A stretch of 64,000 bases of DNA, taken from contig NZ_JAFFZW010000001.1 in the NCBI RefSeq assembly GCF_017826695.1, positions 248,001-312,000 of the forward strand. Direction: 5' to 3'. Of the stretch, positions 24,232 through 33,410 are shown in pieces (position 1 is the stretch's first letter; each line of letters opens with the position of its first letter). The position numbers were made by a program, and so were the translations under genes. The stretch comes from Pseudomonas alliivorans (GTDB taxonomy: Bacteria > Pseudomonadota > Gammaproteobacteria > Pseudomonadales > Pseudomonadaceae). Below the pieces are notes generated by a model that was not told the DNA's origin, made no database searches, and worked only from the letters and a program-made list of their open reading frames with translations.

Positions 24232-24266
24232 TGTAAGTCATCAAGGGGTTGTAAGTGAGATTTACC
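24232..24266. promoter_or_regulatory. candidate GacA upstream activating sequence for rsmZ
   Basis: Two TGTAAG half-sites lie at 24232-24237 and 24250-24255. The second is followed after five bases by TTTACC, a partial match to the other half of the TGTAAG-N6-CTTACA element that GacA needs upstream of rsm small-RNA genes. It lies about 130-150 bases before the predicted rsmZ start, a typical place. The match is imperfect, so this is a candidate only. The rest of 24131-24396 shows nothing else clear. Confidence 0.5.
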
Positions 24267-24396
24267 GGATATTCGGGTTTTCTATCTTTTAACCCATTGA
24301 TCCCTAAGGTTTTATAAAGTCTTCAAGGCAAGAGCGGAAATATTTTGGCGTGCTTGGTGGGTTGCCCTGCTGCGCCAAATCTTTACTATCGGAGCC

Positions 24397-24526
24397 GTAC
24401 CAACGGATCGGTACAGACGCTCAAGGATGAGGGTCAAGGACTTCGCATGACGCGATTCATCAGGACGATGAAAAGGGATTACAGGGATCAGGGAGAAATG
24501 TGGGCGGGTTATACCGCCCCTTTTTC
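24397..24526 (+). ncRNA. rsmZ: small regulatory RNA RsmZ
   Basis: A noncoding stretch between rpoS and fdxA has the structure of RsmZ, the RNA that sequesters the translational repressor RsmA/CsrA under GacS-GacA control. Seven GGA motifs occur in 90 bases (24405, 24425, 24438, 24463, 24476, 24485 and 24492). The first sits in the loop of a 5' hairpin GTACC / GGTAC (24397-24401 with 24410-24414), the preferred RsmA site. The RNA ends in a terminator, GGGCGG / CCGCCC then TTTTT, at 24502-24525. A likely -10 is TACTAT at 24384-24389 with TTGCCC 16 bases upstream. Ends are predicted, not measured. Confidence 0.88.
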
Positions 24527-24565
24527 ATGTTCAGTCAGCTTGGTTGTTTCATTGAATTCAAGATG

Positions 24566-24595
24566 AAAAAAAGGCCCTCAAAAGGGCCTTTTTTT
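24566..24595 (-). terminator. fdxA terminator, bidirectional
   Basis: AAGGCCCT-CAAA-AGGGCCTT with A and T runs on both sides lies between the convergent rsmZ and fdxA, 13 bases beyond the fdxA stop. It can end transcription from either strand. Confidence 0.85.
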
Positions 24596-24607
24596 GGAGT
24601 CCGGACT

Positions 24608-24931
24608 CTAGCGTTCCAGATCTGCAATCTTGTCTTTCTTGCCGTCCCACTCTGCTGCATCCGGCAGTGCATCTTTCTTCTCTGTGATATTCGGCCATAC
24701 CTCGGCAAGCTCGGCATTGAGCTCGATGAAGTTTTCCATGCCGGCCGGAATCTCGTCTTCGGAGAAAATGGCCTGAGCAGGGCATTCAGGCTCACACAGC
24801 GCGCAGTCGATGCACTCGTCCGGGTGAATCACCAGGAAGTTCGGGCCCTCGTAGAAGCAGTCCACCGGACAGACTTCCACACAGTCGGTGTACTTGCACT
24901 TGATGCAGTTGTCGGTGACGACGAAGGTCAT
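24608..24931 (-). CDS. fdxA: 7Fe ferredoxin FdxA
   Basis: FdxA is a small cytoplasmic electron carrier. The 107-residue protein matches the Azotobacter-type seven-iron ferredoxins. Cys9, Cys17 and Cys50 are placed to bind a 3Fe-4S cluster, and Cys21, Cys40, Cys43 and Cys46 a 4Fe-4S cluster ([17 protein letters not shown] and [11 protein letters not shown]). An AGGAGAG ribosome-binding site precedes the ATG. It lies between rsmZ and mutS, converging on rsmZ, as in other pseudomonads. Its electron partner is unknown here; Fpr, encoded in this same window at 35570, is a possible partner by function only. Confidence 0.96.
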   Translation of the reverse strand: MTFVVTDNCIKCKYTDCVEVCPVDCFYEGPNFLVIHPDECIDCALCEPECPAQAIFSEDEIPAGMENFIELNAELAEVWPNITEKKDALPDAAEWDGKKDKIADLER

Positions 24932-25176
24932 TTCTAATTCTCTCCTCAGGCGGCTGCGGCAGAGCCCTTCCAGACAGGGTTGCCAGGTTCGGGACGGTTC
25001 CCGACCCTATGAAAACACGTGCTGTTGATGAAGGCCTTGAAGCAGTTTGACTGCATCGCCTGCCATTCACCTTTGGTTCGCTGCGTCTTCACGCGGCTCG
25101 AACGGCTGCTCAGCCAGGCTAAAAGCTGAGCGCATCCCAGACCGCGCGGGATTCTAACAGCATGTAACGGGTCACG

Positions 25177-27756
25177 TCACAGTCGAGTTTGCAATGTGTA
25201 TAGCAAATCCAGCGCCTGACGCGGTGTGAGATCGTCAACCTTGACCTTCGACAGTTCATCGAGCACCGGATGCGGCAGACTGGCGAACAGATCGCTCTGC
25301 ATCGGCGCTGCCTGTTTTCCCGGTTTGGCGCGCGGCTGCTCGTGGGGCAGGCTGGTAGTCTCAAGGCGTTTCAAATGCTCTTTGGCGCGGGTGATGACTT
25401 TGCCTGGAACCCCGGCCAACTGTGCGACTGCCAGGCCGTAGCTTTGACTGGCAGGTCCTGGCAGAACCCGGTGCAGGAATACGATCCGCTCGTTGTGTTC
25501 GGTAGCATTCAGATGCACGTTGCTGACCAGTGGTTCGCTTTCCGGCAGAACGGTCAACTCGAAATAGTGAGTGGCGAACAGGGTGTAGGCGCGCAACTGG
25601 GCGAGGCATTCTGCCGCAGCCCAAGCGAGGGAGAGGCCATCGAAGGTGCTGGTCCCGCGGCCGACTTCGTCCATCAGCACCAGGCTGCGGTCGGTCGCGT
25701 TGTGCAGGATGTTGGCTGTCTCGCTCATTTCCACCATGAACGTCGAGCGCCCGCCCGCCAAGTCGTCGCTGGAGCCGATCCGCGTGAATATCCGGTCCAC
25801 CAGTGACAGCTCGCATTGAGCTGCAGGTACGAAACTGCCGATATGGGCGAGCAAGACAATCAAGGCCGTCTGGCGCATGTAGGTCGATTTACCGCCCATG
25901 TTCGGACCGGTGATGACCAGCATGCGTGTGCTGTCGTCCAGTGCCAGGTCATTGGCCACGAAGGGTGTCGACAACACCTGCTCGACCACCGGGTGACGAC
26001 CTTGTTCGATGCGCATGCAGGGCTCGGCCACAAATCTCGGGCAATTGAGGTCGAGGTTCAGTGCGCGTTCGGCGAGGTTGCTCAGCACATCCAGCTCGGC
26101 CAACGCTGCCGCGGTGTCCTGCAGCGGCGCGAGATGGCCGATCAGGTCCTCGAGCAAGGCTTCGTAAAGCATTTTCTCTCGAGCCAGCGCGCGACTTTTG
26201 GCCGACAGCGCCTTGTCTTCGAACGCTTTGAGTTCCGGCGTGATGAAGCGCTCGGCACCCTTCAGGGTCTGTCGGCGGATGTAATCGGCGGGCGCCTGTT
26301 CAGCCTGTTTGCTGGGCAGCTCGATGAAGTAGCCATGGACGCGGTTGTAGCCTACTTTCAGGTTGGCCAGGCCGGTTCGAGACTTTTCGCGCGCTTCCAG
26401 ATCGATCAGGAACTGGCCTGCGTTCTCGCTCAGTGATTGCAGCTCGTCCAGTTCAGCGTCGTAACCGGTCTTGAGCACGCCACCGTCGCGAATCACAGCC
26501 GGCGGGTTGTCGATGATTGCCCGTTGCAACAGGTTGGCCAGCTCAGGGTAGGTGCTGGCGGTGCGGGCCAGTTGTTGAAGGTGCGGCGCTTCCAGCTCGC
26601 TCATCGCCTGCTGTAATTCGGGCAGGGCGCTCAACGCGTCGCGCAGGCGGGCAAGGTCGCGGGGGCGAGCGTTGCGTAGACCGATACGCGCCAGAATCCG
26701 CTCGATGTCGCCGATTTCTTTCAATTGGGGCTGCAGGCTCTCGAAGCGGTAGCGTTCAAGAAAGCAGGTAATCGACGTCTGACGGGCCTGAAGGATGGTC
26801 AGATCGCGCAACGGACGGTTCAACCATCGCGTCAGCAGGCGTGTGCCCATGGCGGTCTGGCAGCGGTCCATGACCGATTGCAGCGTGTTGTCGCGACCGC
26901 CCGACAGGTTGGTATCCAGTTCAAGGTTGCGGCGGCTGGCGCCGTCCAGAATCACGGTATCGTCCAGTCGCTCGTGACGCAGGCTGCGCAGGTGCGGCAA
27001 GGCGGTGCGCTGGGTTTCCTTGGCATAGCTCAACAGGCAGCCTGCCGCGCCGATCGCCAGCGTCAGCATTTCACAGCCAAAGCCCTTGAGGTCCTGAGTC
27101 GCGAACTGCTGACAAAGGCTTTTGTGCGCCGAATCGCGTTCGAAATCCCATGGCGCGCGACGACGTGAGCCACGACGTTTTTCAGCAGGCAGACCCTGAG
27201 GCCAGTCATCCGGGATCAGCAGTTCGACCGGGTTGATGCGTTCGAGCTCGGCCAGCAGGTTCTCCCAGCCCTTGATCTCCAGCACGCTGAAATTGCCGCT
27301 GGTGATGTCCAGCACAGCGAGGCCGAAAAGGCGCTCGTCGCCGAGCACGGCAGCGATCAGGTTGTCCCGACGCTCGTCGAGCAGCGCTTCATCGCTGATG
27401 GTGCCCGGCGTGATGATACGCACGACCTGACGATCGACCGGCCCTTTGCTGGTTGCCGGATCGCCGATCTGCTCACAGATCACTACCGACTCGCCCAGCT
27501 TGACCAGCTTCGCCAGGTAGCCTTCTGCTGCGTGGTAGGGGATGCCGCACATGGGGATGCTCTGGCCCGCCGACTGACCGCGTGCCGTCAGCGTAATATC
27601 CAGCAACTTGGCGGCCTTTTTGGCGTCTTCATAGAAGATTTCGTAAAAGTCACCCATGCGATAGAACATCAGCTGATCCAGATGCTGATTCTTCAGCTTC
27701 CAGTACTGTTGCATCATGGGGGTGTGCGAAGAGAGGTCGGAAATTGCTTTATTCAT
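25177..27756 (-). CDS. mutS: DNA mismatch repair protein MutS
   Basis: MutS recognises base mismatches and small loops and starts repair with MutL. The ATG at 27756 gives 859 residues ([19 protein letters not shown]); a TTG five codons upstream is less likely. The N-terminal mismatch-binding motif is [15 protein letters not shown] (Phe-x-Glu wedge), followed by connector, core and clamp domains and the C-terminal ABC-type ATPase: Walker A in [17 protein letters not shown], signature in [17 protein letters not shown], Walker B in [17 protein letters not shown]. The C-terminal tail ([15 protein letters not shown]) contains the usual tetramerisation helices. No internal damage is seen, so there is no sign of a mutator allele. 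Confidence 0.97.
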   Translation of the reverse strand: MNKAISDLSSHTPMMQQYWKLKNQHLDQLMFYRMGDFYEIFYEDAKKAAKLLDITLTARGQSAGQSIPMCGIPYHAAEGYLAKLVKLGESVVICEQIGDPATSKGPVDRQVVRIITPGTISDEALLDERRDNLIAAVLGDERLFGLAVLDITSGNFSVLEIKGWENLLAELERINPVELLIPDDWPQGLPAEKRRGSRRRAPWDFERDSAHKSLCQQFATQDLKGFGCEMLTLAIGAAGCLLSYAKETQRTALPHLRSLRHERLDDTVILDGASRRNLELDTNLSGGRDNTLQSVMDRCQTAMGTRLLTRWLNRPLRDLTILQARQTSITCFLERYRFESLQPQLKEIGDIERILARIGLRNARPRDLARLRDALSALPELQQAMSELEAPHLQQLARTASTYPELANLLQRAIIDNPPAVIRDGGVLKTGYDAELDELQSLSENAGQFLIDLEAREKSRTGLANLKVGYNRVHGYFIELPSKQAEQAPADYIRRQTLKGAERFITPELKAFEDKALSAKSRALAREKMLYEALLEDLIGHLAPLQDTAAALAELDVLSNLAERALNLDLNCPRFVAEPCMRIEQGRHPVVEQVLSTPFVANDLALDDSTRMLVITGPNMGGKSTYMRQTALIVLLAHIGSFVPAAQCELSLVDRIFTRIGSSDDLAGGRSTFMVEMSETANILHNATDRSLVLMDEVGRGTSTFDGLSLAWAAAECLAQLRAYTLFATHYFELTVLPESEPLVSNVHLNATEHNERIVFLHRVLPGPASQSYGLAVAQLAGVPGKVITRAKEHLKRLETTSLPHEQPRAKPGKQAAPMQSDLFASLPHPVLDELSKVKVDDLTPRQALDLLYTLQTRL

Positions 27757-27812
27757 CAGTGGCTTGGGCAAGTTCTTGAGAAGAGTGGGTAAACCTCGGG
27801 GTGCGACGCTTA

Positions 27813-27834
27813 ATCCCTCCGTTTACCGAGGGAT
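27813..27834. other. stem-loop upstream of mutS
   Basis: ATCCCTC / GAGGGAT form a 7-bp stem with an 8-base loop in the 259-base region between mutS and the next gene. It lies 57 bases upstream of the mutS start, so in its leader or promoter. Function unknown. Confidence 0.3.
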
Positions 27835-27971
27835 GTCTGCCGAGTGTTTGCGATGGGCGCAAGGTTATCACGCACGTTGCGCGGGTGCAGTCCCGGTTTG
27901 GTGAACGCTCAATCGTGACCTTGGGTTTCCGCAAGCCCACAGCTTCCTGATTGCTGTATAGACTTCACGAA

Positions 27972-27994
27972 CCACCACCGTCTGTGAGTGGTGG
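27972..27994. promoter_or_regulatory. inverted repeat before the 41-codon gene
   Basis: CCACCAC / GTGGTGG form a perfect 7-bp inverted repeat with a 9-base spacer, 22 bases before the small gene at 28016. It could be an operator or a hairpin that affects translation of that gene. Confidence 0.35.
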
Positions 27995-28015
27995 CCTATG
28001 AAAAAGGACTTTTAT

Positions 28016-28141
28016 ATGGCAGTTAAACGAGCAAGGGATTCGGTCACTGGACGCTTCATTCCTCTGGATGAGGCAAAGCGCAGACCGAGGGAAACAACGG
28101 TCGAAACGGTCAAAAAGCCTGTTTCCAAAGAGAAGCAGTGA
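28016..28141 (+). CDS. 41-residue basic protein of unknown function
   Basis: An ATG with a good AAGGAC ribosome-binding site opens a 41-codon gene ending just before cinA. The product is highly basic (MAVKRARDSVTGRFIPLDEA and on; C-terminus KKPVSKEKQ) and of low complexity after residue 20. The pattern ARDSxTGxFxxxxEAKRRPxTTxVETV is one I recall from many short hypothetical proteins of pseudomonads and enterobacteria, so I judge it real. Its function is unknown. Nucleic-acid binding is possible from the charge, but no domain supports this. In P. fluorescens the mutS-cinA interval carries R-type pyocin (tailocin) genes; here only this gene lies there. Confidence 0.7.
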   Translation: MAVKRARDSVTGRFIPLDEAKRRPRETTVETVKKPVSKEKQ

Positions 28142-28224
28142 ACATGAGCGGACAAGCGGCTTCTTATGCAGCCGCGATGTTCAAAGATCGGATTTCAGAT
28201 CAGCGGTTGGAACGGGAACGTACT

Positions 28225-28725
28225 GTGGATGACATAACCCTGCTTGCCGCTTCGCTTGGCAGGCTTCTGAAAGCGACTGATGCCCAGGTGACGACCGCCG
28301 AGTCCTGTACGGGAGGCGGCATCGCCGAAGCGATTACACGTGTCGACGGCAGTTCCGGCTGGTTCGAGGCCGGCTACGTCACTTATTCCAACCATCAGAA
28401 AACGCGACAGCTCGATGTTCCGCAAAGCCTGTTCGACAGTGTCGGCGCGGTCAGTCAGCCTGTCGTTGAAGCGATGACCCGCGGCGCTCAGCGCAACAGC
28501 GGTGCCAGATTCGGCGTCGCGGTCAGCGGCGTGGCGGGGCCTCGTGGTGGCTCGGTCGAAAAGCCGGTCGGTACGGTCTGGATCTGCTGGGGTGACGGTG
28601 AAAGGCTCATCGCGCAGCGCCGGTGGTTCGCCGGTGACCGTGAGCAGGTGCGCCGACAAACGGTAAAAGCCGCGCTGGAGGGGCTCATCGCGCTTGCATC
28701 CGGAGAAATGCCAAAACAGGGGTAG
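28225..28725 (+). CDS. cinA: CinA-family nicotinamide-nucleotide amidohydrolase (PncC-type)
   Basis: Short CinA proteins hydrolyse nicotinamide mononucleotide to nicotinate mononucleotide, recycling NAD breakdown products. This one has only the C-terminal CinA domain: TTAESCTGGGIAEAITRV, AGYVTYSNHQKT, GAVSQPVVEAMTRGA and AVSGVAGPRGGS-KPVGTVW. I chose the GTG at 28225 (MDDITLLAASLG, 166 residues) because the family starts near there and GGGAA precedes it. A frame from 28138 or the ATG at 28144 would add up to 29 residues (MNMSGQAASYAAAMFKDR) with no family match, though the ATG at 28144 overlaps the end of the preceding gene. It is followed by recA, the usual pairing. Confidence 0.85.
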   Translation: MDDITLLAASLGRLLKATDAQVTTAESCTGGGIAEAITRVDGSSGWFEAGYVTYSNHQKTRQLDVPQSLFDSVGAVSQPVVEAMTRGAQRNSGARFGVAVSGVAGPRGGSVEKPVGTVWICWGDGERLIAQRRWFAGDREQVRRQTVKAALEGLIALASGEMPKQG

Positions 28726-28752
28726 GCGAGCGTCGATCCCTGTGGAATAATA

Positions 28753-28768
28753 CTGTCTACTTATACAG
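28753..28768. promoter_or_regulatory. LexA (SOS) box of recA
   Basis: CTGTCTACTTATACAG matches the LexA consensus CTGT-N8-ACAG exactly. It lies 51 bases upstream of the recA ATG, where it would overlap the promoter. It predicts DNA-damage induction of recA and the following recX. Confidence 0.9.
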
Positions 28769-28818
28769 GTGTTGTGGCCATCAAGGCCCTAATTGAATTT
28801 GATTACGTGAGGACTTCA

Positions 28819-29883
28819 ATGGACGACAACAAGAAGAAAGCCTTGGCTGCGGCCTTGGGTCAGATCGAGCGTCAGTTCGGTAAAGGTGCCGTGATGCGCA
28901 TGGGCGACCATGATCGTCAGGCGATTCCTGCCATTTCCACCGGCTCGCTCGGTCTGGATATCGCACTGGGTATTGGTGGTCTGCCAAAAGGCCGGATCGT
29001 TGAAATCTACGGTCCGGAGTCTTCCGGTAAAACCACGCTGACACTGTCTGTCATCGCTCAGGCCCAGAAAATGGGTGCGACCTGTGCATTCGTCGATGCC
29101 GAACACGCACTCGACCCCGAATACGCAGGCAAGCTGGGCGTCAACGTCGACGACCTGCTGGTCTCGCAGCCGGACACCGGTGAACAGGCGCTGGAAATCA
29201 CCGACATGCTCGTACGTTCCAACGCCATCGACGTGATCGTGGTCGACTCCGTTGCCGCGCTGGTTCCGAAGGCCGAGATCGAAGGCGAGATGGGTGATAT
29301 GCACGTGGGTCTGCAGGCACGTCTGATGTCGCAGGCGCTGCGCAAGATTACCGGTAACATCAAGAACGCCAATTGCCTGGTGATCTTCATCAACCAGATC
29401 CGCATGAAGATCGGTGTGATGTTCGGTAGCCCGGAAACCACCACCGGTGGTAACGCACTGAAATTCTATGCCTCGGTTCGTCTGGACATCCGTCGCACCG
29501 GCGCCGTGAAAGAAGGTGACGAAGTGGTCGGTAGCGAGACCCGCGTCAAGGTCGTCAAGAACAAGGTAGCTCCGCCGTTCCGTCAGGCCGAGTTCCAGAT
29601 TCTTTACGGCAAGGGTATCTACCTCAACGGCGAAATCATCGATCTGGCCGTACTGCACGGATTTCTCGAGAAGTCCGGTGCCTGGTACAGCTACCAGGGC
29701 AGCAAGATCGGTCAGGGCAAGGCCAACTCGGCCAAGTTCCTGGCAGATAACCCGGAAATCGGTAATGCCCTCGAGAAGCAGATTCGCGACAAGCTGCTGA
29801 CGCCGGGCGTTGATACCAAGGCCGTTGGTTCCCGCGAACCTGCAGTGGCTGACGATATGGCTGAAGCAGACGCCGATATCTGA
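28819..29883 (+). CDS. recA: recombinase RecA
   Basis: RecA forms filaments on single-stranded DNA, carries out strand exchange and triggers LexA self-cleavage. The ATG at 28819 gives 354 residues ([20 protein letters not shown]), the usual Pseudomonas length; earlier in-frame codons lie in the leader. Walker A is GPESSGKTT at 65-73, Walker B in [16 protein letters not shown], and the DNA-binding loops are in [19 protein letters not shown] and [22 protein letters not shown]-terminal acidic tail is present ([10 protein letters not shown]). A LexA box lies upstream and recX begins five bases after the stop. Confidence 0.99.
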   Translation: MDDNKKKALAAALGQIERQFGKGAVMRMGDHDRQAIPAISTGSLGLDIALGIGGLPKGRIVEIYGPESSGKTTLTLSVIAQAQKMGATCAFVDAEHALDPEYAGKLGVNVDDLLVSQPDTGEQALEITDMLVRSNAIDVIVVDSVAALVPKAEIEGEMGDMHVGLQARLMSQALRKITGNIKNANCLVIFINQIRMKIGVMFGSPETTTGGNALKFYASVRLDIRRTGAVKEGDEVVGSETRVKVVKNKVAPPFRQAEFQILYGKGIYLNGEIIDLAVLHGFLEKSGAWYSYQGSKIGQGKANSAKFLADNPEIGNALEKQIRDKLLTPGVDTKAVGSREPAVADDMAEADADI

Positions 29884-29888
29884 TATCC

Positions 29889-30356
29889 ATGTCTGCCGTG
29901 CTTGATACACCCGTCGCCGTCAGGCGAACTGCAATGGACCTGCTCGCGCGACGCGAGCACGGTCGAGTCGAGCTGACGCGTAAACTGCGTCAGCGCGGCG
30001 CCTCCCCTGAGCACATTGAAGCCGCTCTTGATCGTCTGGTCGAGGAAGGTCTGCTCTCTGAATCCCGTTATCTTGAAAGTTTTGTCTCGTATCGATCTCG
30101 TTCGGGCTATGGACCTGTGCGCATCCGTGAAGAGCTGAGCCAGCGCGGCTTGCAGCGAGCTGATATCGAGCAGGCACTGAGAGAGTGCGGCGTTGACTGG
30201 CAGGAAAAACTTCAGGAAACCTGGCAGCGCAAGTTTGCCGGGCGCATGCCTGCTGACGCGCGTGAACGTGCTCAACAGGGACGATTTCTCAGTTACCGAG
30301 GCTATCCGCTGGACATGATCGGCCGCCTGCTGAGCGGCCGAGGCATGGATGATTGA
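29889..30356 (+). CDS. recX: RecA regulatory protein RecX
   Basis: RecX binds RecA filaments and limits their extension and coprotease activity. The 155-residue product is built of three-helix repeats typical of the family ([57 protein letters not shown] region). It starts five bases after recA and should be expressed by read-through at a lower level. A GC-rich stem (CGGCCGC / GCGGCCG, 30320-30340) is within its last codons and may help end transcription against the convergent gene, which stops two bases away. Confidence 0.96.
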   Translation: MSAVLDTPVAVRRTAMDLLARREHGRVELTRKLRQRGASPEHIEAALDRLVEEGLLSESRYLESFVSYRSRSGYGPVRIREELSQRGLQRADIEQALRECGVDWQEKLQETWQRKFAGRMPADARERAQQGRFLSYRGYPLDMIGRLLSGRGMDD

Positions 30357-30358
30357 GA

Positions 30359-31477
30359 TCAGGCGTTCAAAGGCTCACGTTGGTGCGCCGACTGTTGTTC
30401 ACCTGAAGGTTTCAACCAGTTCTCCGGTAAGTTGATGTAATCCAGCAGCTCTCGAAGCCGACCCTGATTACGCCCGGTGAACGTGAAGGCCAGCCGCGTC
30501 AAGTGGCTGAACTGAGCCTCGTCATGTTCTTCGCCCTGATAACCATGCTGGTGAAAACCCTCGCTGAGACACAAGTCGGCAAAGGCCTCGTGCATGTGCG
30601 CAAGAGCCTGCTTGCTGAGTGCATGATGCATGCGGATCACGAACTTGCTCTTCAGCCAGCGACTGGAGTGGTAGTTGGTGTAGAAACGGTTGATTTCATC
30701 CACCGCCTCGTCGGCGCTGTAGACCAGTCGCATCAACTTCATGTCCGCCGGAAGGATGTAGTGATTGTCTTCCAGCTGGGTCTTGATGAAGTCCAGCGCG
30801 CTTTGCCAGAAACTGCCGCCCGGCGTATCCAGTAGCACGATGGGCACCAGCGGACTTTTACCGGTTTGAACCAGCGTCAGCACTTCCAGCGCTTCATCCA
30901 GCGTGCCGAAACCGCCAGGGCATAGCACCAGTGCGTCGGCTTCCTTGACGAAGAACAGCTTGCGGGTAAAGAAGAAGTGGAAGGGCAGCAGGTTTTCCGT
31001 ACCTTCTACCGTTGCGTTGGCATGTTGCTCGAAGGGCAGGGTGATATTGAAGCCCAGGCTGTGCTTGAGGCCTGCACCCGCATGAGCTGCTGCCATGATG
31101 CCGCCGCCCGCTCCGGTGATCACCATCATGTCGGACTGAGCCAGTTTTGCACCCAGCTCCGTGGCCTGCGCATAAAGAGGATGTTCCATTGGCGTTCGGG
31201 CCGAGCCGAACACTGTCACCTTGCGCCGACCCTTGAATCGCTCCAGCACTCGGAAGGCGTTGTCCAGCTCGCGCAAAGTCTGCAGGGTTATCTTGGCGTT
31301 CCAGCGATTGCGGTCATCCTGAGCCATGCGCAGGACGGTCAGCATCATGTCTCGATACAGCGCCAGATTGGGGCTGCCCGGGGCGACCTGATGAATATGT
31401 TCTTCAATCTTGCCAGTCAGGTCCAGGCCATTGCTTTGAAAGTGTCTGGACAGAAGATCGTTAGGTACATACGGCAT
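30359..31477 (-). CDS. LOG-family protein, possible nucleotide 5'-monophosphate nucleosidase
   Basis: The 372-residue protein has a central Rossmann-like LOG domain with the family motifs GSARTPMEHPLYAQA, MVITGAGGGIMAAAHAGAG and PGGFGTLDEALEVLTLVQTG, the last two marking the nucleotide and phosphoribose site. It also has an N-terminal helical part of about 85 residues and a C-terminal extension of about 100. Relatives split AMP or other NMPs into base and ribose 5-phosphate, or release free cytokinins from their ribotides in plant-linked organisms. The extensions resemble PpnN-type enzymes, but it is shorter than E. coli PpnN (about 454). Substrate is not decidable from sequence. It converges on recX. 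Confidence 0.8.
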   Translation of the reverse strand: MPYVPNDLLSRHFQSNGLDLTGKIEEHIHQVAPGSPNLALYRDMMLTVLRMAQDDRNRWNAKITLQTLRELDNAFRVLERFKGRRKVTVFGSARTPMEHPLYAQATELGAKLAQSDMMVITGAGGGIMAAAHAGAGLKHSLGFNITLPFEQHANATVEGTENLLPFHFFFTRKLFFVKEADALVLCPGGFGTLDEALEVLTLVQTGKSPLVPIVLLDTPGGSFWQSALDFIKTQLEDNHYILPADMKLMRLVYSADEAVDEINRFYTNYHSSRWLKSKFVIRMHHALSKQALAHMHEAFADLCLSEGFHQHGYQGEEHDEAQFSHLTRLAFTFTGRNQGRLRELLDYINLPENWLKPSGEQQSAHQREPLNA

Positions 31478-31824
31478 TCAAGATGTCTCCTCCTGCAGAA
31501 TCGTCGACCCGCTCCAGCTTGATCGGCCAAAAAGGTGAGTTGACCGATACCGGGTCGTATGAATTCTGTCTGTTTCTCTGGTTCACAAGAAACGATGGGC
31601 GCACATGAGCGTGTCACGCTTGTCGGCCATGTGCCTGAAAAGTACAGATTGGCTGTCAGAAGGTTATAGCGCCAGTCTGGCGTGAATGTCGAATCGATGA
31701 TGTGCCGGCTCCTTCGGAAAGGCCATCGGTTCTCGGTCCGTATTCAGGGAAGAGGCTTGCTGGATGTCTCGTAACGAGAACGGCGTGCGCCTGAGGGGCA
31801 GGCGCACGGGAAGGGCAGAGCGGC
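31478..31824. other. gene-free interval of 347 bases
   Basis: This stretch separates two minus-strand genes and should contain the promoter of the LOG-family gene near 31480-31560, but no clear -35/-10 pair stands out. The only structure I can support is a 9-bp inverted repeat, GTGCGCCTG (31785-31793) and CAGGCGCAC (31799-31807), close to the 3' end of the next gene. It may be that gene's terminator although it lacks a U tract. No open frame of recognisable family is present. Confidence 0.4.
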
Positions 31825-32241
31825 TTATTTCTTGGGTTTTACCGTGCAGTCCGAGGCCTGGAAGGTCTGGGTCGCGACCGGGCGATTGGTCTTGTACTCG
31901 GTGAACTGATATTTGAGTACGGCACCTTTGGTCATCAACTGACGAAAGCCATAGTTGTGACAGACGCTGTTGCCCAGTTGGTCGCGCGTCGCATCCGGAT
32001 TGGCGCGCATTTGCTGCGCCTGGCCTTCACGTACGCTCAGGTGGTTGATCAGTTCCTTGCCATTGACGGTATAGCCCTGATCCAGAATATCTTCGTTGAT
32101 CGCTCGAGGCGTACCGACGCTGCTTTCCTTCGCGACTTTTTCCAGCATTTTGCTGAGCTCGAACTCCTGCTTCGACGCCGCCTGGGCGCACAGCGGAGCA
32201 ACGAGCAAAAGCGTAAGGGTAGGGGCGATGAGGCGCAGCAT
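31825..32241 (-). CDS. small secreted protein of the PA3611/QSregVF type
   Basis: The 138-residue product has a clear signal peptide (MLRLIAPTLTLLLVAPLCAQAA, cleavage probably after AQA-A) and a mature part of about 116 residues with two cysteines (VCHNYGF and ASDCTV) that could form a disulfide in the periplasm. It resembles PA3611 of P. aeruginosa, from a family labelled as quorum-sensing-regulated virulence factors. That label is from memory and gives no reaction. The gene is alone, divergent from the DTW-domain gene. Confidence 0.65.
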   Translation of the reverse strand: MLRLIAPTLTLLLVAPLCAQAASKQEFELSKMLEKVAKESSVGTPRAINEDILDQGYTVNGKELINHLSVREGQAQQMRANPDATRDQLGNSVCHNYGFRQLMTKGAVLKYQFTEYKTNRPVATQTFQASDCTVKPKK

Positions 32242-32459
32242 TAAACTCTCCTGATTAAGTAGCTGGCCGTTGGACCAGCGACTTCAAAGTGCGTTCCGGG
32301 ATAACCTGCCGACTGCGGGTCTGGATGGCGAAGCAGTATAAGACAGGAGTCTTCGCACAGCCTAGGGTTGAACGGTCGGTGCTCTGATAAACTGCGCGCA
32401 CTTTATTCCTGTCGAGTTCTCGTGGTGTCGATGTATTCCCCCAGTACGCGTGTGCCTCA

Positions 32460-33173
32460 ATGAGCCACGCTGTCTCCCGCCTGCGCGATGAGCGGCTGGC
32501 GCGAAGTACCAAGCCCTTTATCGCCCGGGGTTCGCGCGCGCCACGCTGCCCGGATTGCCGGGTCATCTTCAGCTACTGTTTATGTGCATGGCGGCCCAGG
32601 GTCGCCGCCGAATCCGGTATGTGCCTGTTGATGTACGACACTGAGCCTTTGAAGCCGACCAACACCGGCTGGCTTATTGCCGATGTCATCGATGAAACGC
32701 ACGCGTTCGGCTGGTCGCGGATCGACGTCGATGAGCAGTTGCTGGCCTTGCTGGATGATCCGCAATGGCAGCCTTATATCGTGTTTCCGGGCGAGTTCGT
32801 TGCCAGGGAGCGGGTGGTGACTCAGGTATCACGTGAAAAAGATGGCAAGCGGCCTTTGTTCATTCTGCTGGACGCCACTTGGACTGAGGCGCGCAAGATG
32901 TTCCGCAAAAGTCCCTATCTGGAGAAGTTTCCGGTGTTGAGCCTGGAGCCCGAGCAGATATCACGCTACCGCTTGCGTCGCTCCAGGCGCGATGATCATT
33001 TCTGTACGGCAGAAGTGGCTGCGCTGTGCCTGGAATTGGCCGGCGATGTCAGCGCGAGTGGCGTGCTGGACGCTTATCTGGATGTGTTCAGTGCTCACTA
33101 TCTGGGCGCCAAGTACCAGCGACCAGTCGATACGGATGACCCGGCCCACACTCATTTGAAGGCTTTTATATAG
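32460..33173 (+). CDS. DTW-domain tRNA-uridine aminocarboxypropyltransferase (TapT-like)
   Basis: DTW-domain proteins of the TapT/TDD family transfer a 3-amino-3-carboxypropyl group from S-adenosylmethionine to uridine in tRNA (position 47 in E. coli). The 237-residue protein has the cysteine cluster CPDCRVIFSYCLC near residue 30 and the signature LLDATWTEARKM (D-x-T-W) near residue 137, followed by the basic stretch RYRLRRSRRDDHFCTAE, all in the family order. The ATG at 32460 is assigned by the frame. No operon partner is evident. Activity on tRNA is inferred from the family. Confidence 0.85.
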   Translation: MSHAVSRLRDERLARSTKPFIARGSRAPRCPDCRVIFSYCLCAWRPRVAAESGMCLLMYDTEPLKPTNTGWLIADVIDETHAFGWSRIDVDEQLLALLDDPQWQPYIVFPGEFVARERVVTQVSREKDGKRPLFILLDATWTEARKMFRKSPYLEKFPVLSLEPEQISRYRLRRSRRDDHFCTAEVAALCLELAGDVSASGVLDAYLDVFSAHYLGAKYQRPVDTDDPAHTHLKAFI

Positions 33174-33410
33174 TGCGCAAGACGTGTGCCCCTTTGGCTA
33201 TTGGCTGATTGCCATCTCGTTGTGGGGGCCTGGGCGTGTCATGCTTGACCGTCATGGTGTTGCTGGGCATGCTTGGCGCCGCTTGGACGCCGATTCACTG
33301 GGCTCGGTGCTGCACTTGCCTGATCGGGCAACGTGAATTTGCCGGCATTTTCGGATGCCCTGCTGAGCGGCCCGCGTTGCTGGCCCTCACTATGAAAACA
33401 GGATCAACAC

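Noticed and set aside
28138..28224. A fused N-terminal domain on CinA
   Set aside because: The 29 extra residues have no family match and can be explained by an upstream in-frame ATG overlapping the small gene; GTG 28225 fits the family start.
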